Source: an uncultured Halomonas sp.
Lineage (GTDB): Bacteria; Pseudomonadota; Gammaproteobacteria; Pseudomonadales; Halomonadaceae
Length of the DNA stretch: 64,000 nt
Direction of reading: 5' to 3'
NCBI RefSeq assembly: GCF_947500835.1
Contig: NZ_CANMTQ010000001.1
Span: forward strand, 186,001-250,000
In this document: piece after piece, positions 57,993 through 64,000 of the stretch
Layout: every line of letters starts with the position of its first letter
Position numbering within the stretch: position 1 is the first letter of the stretch
Made by a program: the position numbers and the translations under genes
The notes under the pieces: model-generated
Told to the model about the DNA's origin: nothing
Databases searched by the model: none
What the model saw: only the letters and a program-made list of their open reading frames with translations

Positions 57993-58070
57993 ACTGTTCT
58001 CCTTGGTTCTTCCTTGGGTTACTTACGTTTCCTGCGTGGGCAGGCTTTCTTGCAACTTCTCTTTCACAAC

Positions 58071-58622
58071 CTAGCGGATGATAACTTTCGTGCCAAGCTT
58101 CACCAAGTCCGTCAGCCATTCTATTTGCTGGTTGGTCACTGCAACGCAGCCATCCGTCCAGTTAAAACGCTGATGAAGGACCGGATCACTTTCCCCTAAA
58201 CCGTGAATACCGATGTTGCCACCGAGCACCGTATCCTGAGGCGGTGCTCCGTGACGCCGATAGTACGATAGGTAATCATAGAATTCATCATCGCTCAATA
58301 TGCCCACTTCACGCGCCTCTCGAGCATGGGCAAGTGTCGGATAATCAAGACCCAGGAAAATATTGAAGCGACTATCGAGATTGATCCAATTGACATGGAA
58401 CTCACCCGTCGGGGTCGTTCTATCGCCACTGAATCGCAGACGCCTTGCACCGCCGCGCCCAAGAGAAACCGGTGAAAACTGCTCGATTTCCTGGTCACCT
58501 CGGTAAACGTGCAAGGTCGATGTTTGATCGTCTACCAGCAGCCAAATGGCTTGATCGTCGGTGCCGGCGTACAAACCCGGGATATAAAACAACAATGATA
58601 GGAACAGCAGTAACCCGCGCAT
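58071..58622 (-). CDS. YkuD-domain protein, L,D-transpeptidase family variant
   Basis: 183 aa with a signal peptide (LLLFLSLLFYIPGLYAG). The YkuD core shows HG at 140-141 and a catalytic Cys159 in NWTDGCVAVTN. The usual S-x-G-C-x-R is replaced by T-D-G-C-V-A, a variant seen in short stand-alone YkuD proteins and in the YafK/DpaA group. Possible roles are 3-3 crosslinking, attachment of the Lpp-like protein, or, as in DpaA, its release. It lies 78 bp upstream of the lipoprotein gene on the same strand and may be co-transcribed. Confidence 0.85.
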   Translation of the reverse strand: MRGLLLFLSLLFYIPGLYAGTDDQAIWLLVDDQTSTLHVYRGDQEIEQFSPVSLGRGGARRLRFSGDRTTPTGEFHVNWINLDSRFNIFLGLDYPTLAHAREAREVGILSDDEFYDYLSYYRRHGAPPQDTVLGGNIGIHGLGESDPVLHQRFNWTDGCVAVTNQQIEWLTDLVKLGTKVIIR

Positions 58623-58813
58623 CAGTTAATTCTTCACACCCTTTTTTCTGTAGTTCTCGACGCTATTTCATCATTTAAGGGGGCTTGAAGACAACACGCC
58701 ACCCTTTTATGCATAACGCAGCATACAGCCTCCCATAGCCAGATGCTCGACAAATCACACGCCCCTCGCGTCGATGAAAACCCATTTTCAAACGTTGCGA
58801 ATGGAGGCGGGCT

Positions 58814-59191
58814 TCAAGCAAAAGCCCAGAAGCGCGCCGCAATATACATCAACAACGGCACCGTGAAGGTCGCGATCACGATGGCCAGGAAGCCATCGAT
58901 GGGCGTGGTGGCAATCAACGCCCCTAGCACTCCGTTGTTCAGAGCAAAGCCAGCCAGAGCGAGCACGAAGAAGCGATCTCCGCGTCCCGCCTTGCGAAAG
59001 GTAAAGCGCCGATGCCCCCAGAGGGATACTTGAAAGGCCGCAAGAAACGCCACCAGATTGGCAATGAAAGGCGAAAGGTTCGGCCATATCCACAACACCA
59101 GGCCGGCCACCACGATATGCACCAACGTCGCCGCTCCGCCCACGCTGCCAAAACGAGCAAGGGTGGCGACTTCGCTGAGCCAGGGCCTCAT
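58814..59191 (-). CDS. GtrA-family membrane protein (putative polyprenyl-linked sugar flippase)
   Basis: 125 aa with four predicted helices. The motif FGSVGGAATLVHIVVAGLVLW near the N-terminus and FQVSLWGHRRFTFRKAG in the middle are the GtrA/DPMS signature. GtrA is thought to flip undecaprenyl-phosphate-glucose. The gene is 13 bp after the GtrB-type gene and ends the cluster. Confidence 0.92.
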   Translation of the reverse strand: MRPWLSEVATLARFGSVGGAATLVHIVVAGLVLWIWPNLSPFIANLVAFLAAFQVSLWGHRRFTFRKAGRGDRFFVLALAGFALNNGVLGALIATTPIDGFLAIVIATFTVPLLMYIAARFWAFA

Positions 59192-59204
59192 TGGTCAGTC
59201 TCTC

Positions 59205-60203
59205 TCATCGACCCGTTCCGTCAGGCTGAGTCTGCTTTTCCGGCTCCCCTTCCTGAAGCGGTGACGCCTGACTCTTGGAGCTGCTGCTTTCGATCAGATA
59301 TAGCGGCCGCCGCTTGACCTCCACGAACAAACGCGCCACGTACTCTCCGAGGATGCCAATGGACAATAATTGCATGCCGCCGAAAAACAGCACCGCCGAC
59401 ATCACCGAGGCATAGCCTGGCGTATCACGGCCGAAGATCAACGCCTTGGCAACGATCACGATGATATAAATAAACGCCAGGAACGCGATACCGCCGCCGA
59501 CATAGCTCCATACCCGCAATGGCAGGGTCGAGAAACCCACCACCCCATCCAGGGCGAAATTCCACAGCTTCCAGAAGTTGAATTTACTCGTGCCTATCTG
59601 TCGGGAAGGCCGTGCATAGGGCACCCCTACGCTGCGATACCCCATCCAGGCAAACAAGCCCTTCATGAAGCGGTTGCGCTCCGGCAACCGCTTCATCGCC
59701 TCAACCACTTCCCGATCCAGCAAGCGATAATCGCCGGCATTATCCGGAATGGGCGTCTGGGAGATACGATTGAACAACCGGTAGAACAGGTTGGCGGAGG
59801 TTCGCTTGTGGCGGGTGTCCTCATCCCGGGACGAGCGCACGCCATACACCACATGGTAGCCGTCATCACGCCAACGCCTGACGAACTCATTGATCAACTC
59901 TGGCGGATCTTGCAGATCCACATCCATGGGCACTACCGCGTCTCCTTTTGCCGCATCCAGGCCCGCGGTCATCGCGGCTTCCTTGCCGAAGTTGCGCGAC
60001 AGCTTCAACCAGCGCACTCGGGAATCCGCCGCCGATGCCGCCTGCAGCGACTGCAGCGTGCCATCCGTGGAACCGTCATCGATGAACAGAATCTCAAGCG
60101 TGATATCCGGTACGCAGATCGCCTGATCGATCGCCTGTAGAAAGGGAAAGATGGCGTCTTCCTCGTTCATCACCGGCACGACCAGGGTAAGGAGTTTATT
60201 CAT
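59205..60203 (-). CDS. GtrB-type family 2 glycosyltransferase (undecaprenyl-phosphate sugar transferase)
   Basis: 332 aa. An N-terminal GT2 domain (about 1-230) with LTLVVPVMNEEDAIFPFL, a DDG (LFIDDGSTDGTLQSL) and the DxD-type VPMDVDLQDPPELI, then two C-terminal membrane helices (IAFLAFIYIIVIVAKALIF and MSAVLFFGGMQLLSIGILGE). This is the layout of GtrB and bactoprenol glucosyltransferases. The low-complexity Ser/Gln/Lys tail is unusual. Confidence 0.92.
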   Translation of the reverse strand: MNKLLTLVVPVMNEEDAIFPFLQAIDQAICVPDITLEILFIDDGSTDGTLQSLQAASAADSRVRWLKLSRNFGKEAAMTAGLDAAKGDAVVPMDVDLQDPPELINEFVRRWRDDGYHVVYGVRSSRDEDTRHKRTSANLFYRLFNRISQTPIPDNAGDYRLLDREVVEAMKRLPERNRFMKGLFAWMGYRSVGVPYARPSRQIGTSKFNFWKLWNFALDGVVGFSTLPLRVWSYVGGGIAFLAFIYIIVIVAKALIFGRDTPGYASVMSAVLFFGGMQLLSIGILGEYVARLFVEVKRRPLYLIESSSSKSQASPLQEGEPEKQTQPDGTGR

Positions 60204-60259
60204 TGCTCAATCATCCGCTTCTTGGGTCAGCTGGCAAGCTATCTACTCCACGAGACACA

Positions 60260-61909
60260 CTACTCGACCAGACACAACTTGAAATTCTTGATCACGGCCT
60301 GGTCCTGACACGCCGGGCTGGCATCGTCCAGATCCAGCACCACTGCATCGCCAGGTTCGGCCTGATCGAAGCCAGAGCGCCGAATGACCTCGTCCGGGTC
60401 CAGCCGGGCGCCATGCACCACTTCGAAATGCCGGGCGCCATAATCCACCAGCAGCCGATCGATCAGGCGCTGCTGCTCCAGATCGAAATAGCCCACGGTC
60501 TTGAACACCCGGCCCGACCACTCATGCTCATCAAGCACCGAGGCCACTGCGGAACGCTGATCCTCCGCCTCTGCCAACCAGTCCTGAGGCGGGCTCTTGA
60601 GACCGGCAACTCTCACATCCAGCACCTGCAATAGGATCACCAGGGCAGCCACACCAAACCACAGCACCTTGGGCATCCATGGCTTCAACCGGCCCCATAG
60701 CAGCACGAACCCGATGATCAGCATGTACGCCAAGGGGGCGCCAAAACGGCCGGTCACTCGAAAACGCTCGTAAAAGGGCATGAATATCGACGGAATATCC
60801 GTTTTCAGCAAGGTAAAGCCAACAAGACGGATCTTGAACGTGAGTGCGTAAAAGGCCAGTACCAGCGCCGCCATCACCAAAATCTGCAGCCGTCGCTGCT
60901 GTGCATCCTGGCGAAAGCCCGCAGGCGTGTTCCAGGTTGACCAGGCGAGATCGGCGCCCTTGAGTTTCAGGATGATGACGCCGACCAGACCCATCAGAGC
61001 GAGTGTCCAGGTCCCGGTGCCCAGGTAAAGAATGGCATCGCCCTGGGTAGGTTCCGGAATCTGATAGAGGTTGGGTAGAAGCCCCCAGCCCAGGGTTTCC
61101 GCGTAGGCGCCTAGATCGAGCGAGTAGTCCTTCGCCCCTTCCGTGGTTGAATGGTTGCCATCGAACACGCCGACGCAATAAAGCAGCAGCGCCGGCCATA
61201 TCAGCGCCGCCAGGGTTGCCCACCAGCGCCGCTCGAAAAGCAGCGTCACACAGATGATGGTAATGGCCATGGCCCCAAGATAGGCATGGCTCAAGATGGC
61301 AATGCCGGCGGCGGGCAGGAACTCCCAACGCCGTAAGCCTCGAGGCGCCTCGTTCAGCACTGGAACGCAGCACATAGCCCACAGCACCACCCAATAGGAG
61401 CCCAGCGCGATATGCTGGGCGCCGATCATGCGTACCAACATGATCAGGGTGAAAAGCAGCAGCACCGTGATCAGCCAGCGAACCGATTCGTCTTCCGATA
61501 CCTTCGTTGCCAGACGCCGTGCCATCAAGGCAAACAAGAGCACATTGATGACGATCATCCAATGGAAAGCGAGAAAGACCCCGGTGAGGGACAGTACGGC
61601 CTTCGAGAAAAAGGCAAACCAGGGCGCGCCATCGCTGAAGAAGATATTGACCCCGCCAAAATGCGGGCTGGCGCCAACAGGCCAGCGCCAGGCATCCCGC
61701 ACGAAAATCTCGAAGGCAGCAGCGGCATTGGGATAATCCGTATCGATCATCAGGCCGCCCGCTATGACATTCAGCGGATTGCCCGTGGTCAACACAAGGC
61801 ACCCTACCCCCAGCAGCAATGCGAGCATCATGCCCTGCCAGGTCGCAAGCCTGAATGAAGACGTATTCGCTGCCGTCACGGGCGGCGCCTTGCTGTCGGA
61901 TCGATTCAT
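60260..61909 (-). CDS. large multi-spanning membrane protein, paralogue A (GtrC-like / DUF6311-like)
   Basis: 549 aa from MNRSDSKAPP at 61909 (61936 is also possible; both have weak ribosome sites). Eight or more hydrophobic helices are followed by a soluble C-terminal domain (about 430-549). An early conserved block is DTDYPNAAAAFEIF ... WRWPVGASPHFGG, matched by GDPFQHFIGWDAFRRDEWRWPLGA in the next gene, so the two are paralogues. The Asp-rich first loop resembles GT-C glycosyltransferases. With GtrA and GtrB genes downstream, it is a candidate for the third component that transfers the sugar to a surface glycan. Confidence 0.75.
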   Translation of the reverse strand: MNRSDSKAPPVTAANTSSFRLATWQGMMLALLLGVGCLVLTTGNPLNVIAGGLMIDTDYPNAAAAFEIFVRDAWRWPVGASPHFGGVNIFFSDGAPWFAFFSKAVLSLTGVFLAFHWMIVINVLLFALMARRLATKVSEDESVRWLITVLLLFTLIMLVRMIGAQHIALGSYWVVLWAMCCVPVLNEAPRGLRRWEFLPAAGIAILSHAYLGAMAITIICVTLLFERRWWATLAALIWPALLLYCVGVFDGNHSTTEGAKDYSLDLGAYAETLGWGLLPNLYQIPEPTQGDAILYLGTGTWTLALMGLVGVIILKLKGADLAWSTWNTPAGFRQDAQQRRLQILVMAALVLAFYALTFKIRLVGFTLLKTDIPSIFMPFYERFRVTGRFGAPLAYMLIIGFVLLWGRLKPWMPKVLWFGVAALVILLQVLDVRVAGLKSPPQDWLAEAEDQRSAVASVLDEHEWSGRVFKTVGYFDLEQQRLIDRLLVDYGARHFEVVHGARLDPDEVIRRSGFDQAEPGDAVVLDLDDASPACQDQAVIKNFKLCLVE

Positions 61910-61982
61910 TGGGGTCTTTTTATTGCAAGAAGTCATTGTATATTTAGGATTTAGAGCGGCGCATAGTGTCCCACAGACCGAC

Positions 61983-63704
61983 CTATCTGGCACGGCTGAC
62001 AATCATCACACCATCCATATCAAAACACGCAGCCTGATCGATCTCACAGGCGCGCTGGGCTAGATCATCATCGGTAATGACATAAAGCATGCTCGCTTCA
62101 AGCGTTCCTGTCTTGACGGCACTGACTTGAGCTTCCGTCGCGTTCAGCAGCGCCTGAGCATTGATCCGAGCGAAATACGCCACGTTCAATGGCAGATCGT
62201 GGCGCACCGCCAGCCAGACATAGGGCTTGAGCTTTTCGAGATCGTCACCGGGCAGATAGGCGATGCGCTCATGGGTATCGAGCAGCGCATTCAGTCGCGG
62301 GTCCGTGATCGCGGCGAACGGCGGGCCGGAAGCAGCGGCTGCGACCCGTTGATTCAGGTTGTCCCGAATGAACCCGTGGGTATCCGCAAGATCCAGCCAC
62401 TGCAACACCACGACAACCCCCAGCACAATCGACAGGGTGCGCCGACGCGCCCTGTGCATGAGGATCACCAGCGCCAGCAGCAACAGGCCATACAGAAGCG
62501 GCCACACCAGCCGGCCGCTGGAGCGTAGATACTGGGTCAACACCTGGGTCCATTCCGGGTAGGGAATATCCGTTACCACCTTGCCGATGATCCAGCGATC
62601 CCCCAAGGCAAACAGGAACAACCCAACCATCGCCACCGCCAGCACTCGAGATTCAAGACGTAGCTTTTTAAACTCGCTCCACTCACCCCGACGTACCGCC
62701 ACCAGCAATCCCGCCGTCAGCAATACCAGGGCCCCAACGCCTGCATAGGCCTGTCCTTCGTACTGCCCCGAAATACGGGTAATCCAGCCGGGAATGAGCC
62801 GAGAGGCGCCGTCCAGATCACCGTTGAAAAACCAGGCCGCGGACAGCGGATTCAAATAGGTCAAAAACTCCGCGGAATAGTAGCCAAAACCGGTATCACG
62901 CCCCACCTCCAGGCCATACTGCAGATAGCCCACAGCCCACATGGTCGCAAGCACCGCTACGGCACTGAGCCAGCCCGCCGCCAGCAGATAAAACAGCCCA
63001 GGCCACTGTTTCGCTCGTCCCTTGCGCCATAGCTGACACCCCCACCAGGCAAACCACAGGGTGCCCACCATGAAAAAGAGATAAAAATGCACCAGCACCG
63101 CCGCCACCATCAACACCAGCCAGCGTAGCAACACCCACCACCCTGCCGGCCGGGTCGATAGCGACCACAGCATGGCCAGCAGAATCAGCCAGTGGGCGGT
63201 CAGCGCTTCATGGCCATGAGCGCCCAGCCCGCGCAGGGTCACCATGGGCAACATGACTACCAACACCCCGAACAGCACCGCATTAAGCGGACGCGCCCCG
63301 AGACGCTGGGCCAGCACACAGGCCAACGCCGCGTTCAGGGTCAGATTGGCCAGCATGACCAGCCCCTGGTACTGAAACGGGTCCGGCAGCCAGGCGTGAA
63401 ACAGCTTCAGCGGCAGCGCTAGAAGCGGTATCGAATCGGTGAAGACGATGCTGGAATCGATCAACGTACCCAACTGGGGGATGGCGCCCAAGGGCCAACG
63501 CCACTCATCCCGTCGAAAGGCGTCCCAGCCGATGAAGTGCTGAAACGGGTCACCTTCAGTCAACAGCCAATGTACATTGGTGGGATCGATGACACCCCAG
63601 CCATAGAGATAGAACGCCAGACTTGCGCCAAACAAGGCAGCGATGAGGATCGCCAGTAACGCCCTACCCGGGGATGAGGGGAGTGATGAAGATTGGGCAG
63701 GCAT
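61983..63704 (-). CDS. large multi-spanning membrane protein, paralogue B (GtrC-like / DUF6311-like)
   Basis: 573 aa, start MPAQSSSLPSSP at 63704 with AAGGA about 12 nt upstream. About ten helices and a C-terminal soluble region (from about 470). The first periplasmic loop holds DPFQHFIGWDAFRRDEWRWP, shared in pattern with paralogue A, 73 bp downstream. A GT-C fold is inference from the loop acidic residues and topology. The substrate and acceptor are unknown. It is the first gene of the four-gene cluster. Confidence 0.75.
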   Translation of the reverse strand: MPAQSSSLPSSPGRALLAILIAALFGASLAFYLYGWGVIDPTNVHWLLTEGDPFQHFIGWDAFRRDEWRWPLGAIPQLGTLIDSSIVFTDSIPLLALPLKLFHAWLPDPFQYQGLVMLANLTLNAALACVLAQRLGARPLNAVLFGVLVVMLPMVTLRGLGAHGHEALTAHWLILLAMLWSLSTRPAGWWVLLRWLVLMVAAVLVHFYLFFMVGTLWFAWWGCQLWRKGRAKQWPGLFYLLAAGWLSAVAVLATMWAVGYLQYGLEVGRDTGFGYYSAEFLTYLNPLSAAWFFNGDLDGASRLIPGWITRISGQYEGQAYAGVGALVLLTAGLLVAVRRGEWSEFKKLRLESRVLAVAMVGLFLFALGDRWIIGKVVTDIPYPEWTQVLTQYLRSSGRLVWPLLYGLLLLALVILMHRARRRTLSIVLGVVVVLQWLDLADTHGFIRDNLNQRVAAAASGPPFAAITDPRLNALLDTHERIAYLPGDDLEKLKPYVWLAVRHDLPLNVAYFARINAQALLNATEAQVSAVKTGTLEASMLYVITDDDLAQRACEIDQAACFDMDGVMIVSRAR

Positions 63705-63796
63705 GGCAAAGGCATCCTTTTGTCACGTTTAACTCGGGGCAAACAAGGCGCCTACCCTACTTCAAAGAACCGGGTCGAACTAGCGCAACAGCATTG

Positions 63797-63819
63797 AAAA
63801 CGCCCCTCGAAAGGGGCGT
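63797..63819 (-). terminator. rho-independent terminator after the surface-protein gene
   Basis: ACGCCCCT / AGGGGCGT with a 4-nt loop; on the minus strand it is followed by TTTT (63797-63800). It ends the transcript entering from the right edge and lies about 93 bp before the membrane-protein cluster. Confidence 0.8.
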
Positions 63820-63852
63820 CGATAGGTGCTTGCCGCTACTGGCCGAACAATC

Positions 63853-64000
63853 TCAGCCGGTCAGCAGGGTGCCGTCGACGGAATCGGAAGGCGTACCCAC
63901 CAGCTCAACGGCGAAATCAGTACCGCTAAGGCCTGGCTGATCGTCGTTCTCAGCATACAGATAGGTGCTGCCGTTAAAGCCGAAGTAGACGGTGTTACCG
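63853..64000 (-). CDS. C-terminal end of a probable secreted/surface protein (runs off right edge)
   Basis: The minus strand is open from the edge to a TGA at 63853-63855, giving 48 residues: GNTVYFGFNGSTYLYAENDD, then a Gly/Asp-rich stretch and a C-terminal VDGTLLTG. The pattern (short beta-strands, many Asp, Gly, Thr, no Lys) resembles the C-terminal secretion region of RTX/bluetail-type surface or adhesin proteins. Too little is present to name a family. A terminator follows at 63797-63819. Confidence 0.6.
   Translation of the reverse strand, partial: GNTVYFGFNGSTYLYAENDDQPGLSGTDFAVELVGTPSDSVDGTLLTG

Noticed and set aside
60531..61802. A 423-codon minus-strand frame inside membrane paralogue A
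   Set aside because: It is in a different frame of the same strand, Arg/His/Gly-rich, while the other frame gives a coherent multi-helix membrane protein.

Overview
The window looks like chromosomal DNA of a moderately halophilic gammaproteobacterium, most likely Halomonadaceae (Halomonas or a close relative). The basis is high G+C coding DNA, a complete Na+-translocating NADH:quinone reductase (Nqr) operon, an L25 protein with a very acidic tail, and gene orders that I recall as shared with Pseudomonas (hemA-prfA-prmC ... lolB-ispE-prs-rplY-pth-ychF, and murB-ptp-kdsB-ycaR-lpxK ... exbD-exbB-comEC ... lolD, nqr, gap, mfd). The species is inference. No phage, IS transposase, CRISPR array or rRNA operon is visible.

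Layout. 1-224: start of a glutathione S-transferase that runs off the left edge. 333-9986 (all minus): polyamine uptake and gamma-glutamyl-polyamine catabolism, with two periplasmic binding proteins, PuuA-like ligase, PotHIG-type transporter, PuuB-like oxidase and a Sad-like aldehyde dehydrogenase. 10163-13056 (minus): omega-amino acid (beta-alanine) transaminase and malonate/methylmalonate semialdehyde dehydrogenase. 13203-16429 (minus): purU, a LysR regulator, moeB and an Lrp-type regulator. 16516-19723 (minus): prmC, prfA, hemA. 19929-27046 (plus): TPR lipoprotein, lolB, ispE, tRNA-Gln, prs, rplY, pth, ychF.

27071-27844 is a repeat-rich island: a tandem array of REP-like palindromic elements, an elongator tRNA-Met with a strong terminator, and a MITE-like element with 20-bp terminal inverted repeats whose right end supplies the murB stop codon. 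27841-34320 (minus) is a tightly overlapping envelope operon, exbB-exbD-msbA-lpxK-ycaR-kdsB-ptp-murB, next to comEC, a DUF2062 gene, lolD and a single LolC/E-type permease. 39560-43727 (plus) holds aguA-aguB (agmatine to putrescine, feeding the catabolic cluster at the left end), trhO and a divergent Tus-family replication terminator protein. 43746-50991 (minus) is nqrABCDEF-apbE-nqrM. Then come a long-form GAPDH (minus) and mfd (plus).

56503-58622 carries two YkuD-domain proteins flanking a small Lpp/OprI-like lipoprotein that ends in Arg-Lys: a candidate locus for covalent tethering of the outer membrane to peptidoglycan. 58814-63704 (minus) is a Gtr-like glycosylation cluster: GtrA-type flippase, GtrB-type glycosyltransferase and two paralogous large membrane proteins. 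The right edge cuts the C-terminus of a probable secreted or surface protein.

The items most worth a second look are the Tus homologue with a Ter-like site in its own promoter, the REP array and its dispersed copy, the MITE that ends murB, the Ldt-Lpp-Ldt locus, the paired Gtr membrane proteins, the single LolC/E permease, and a palindrome resembling a HexR site between gap and mfd.
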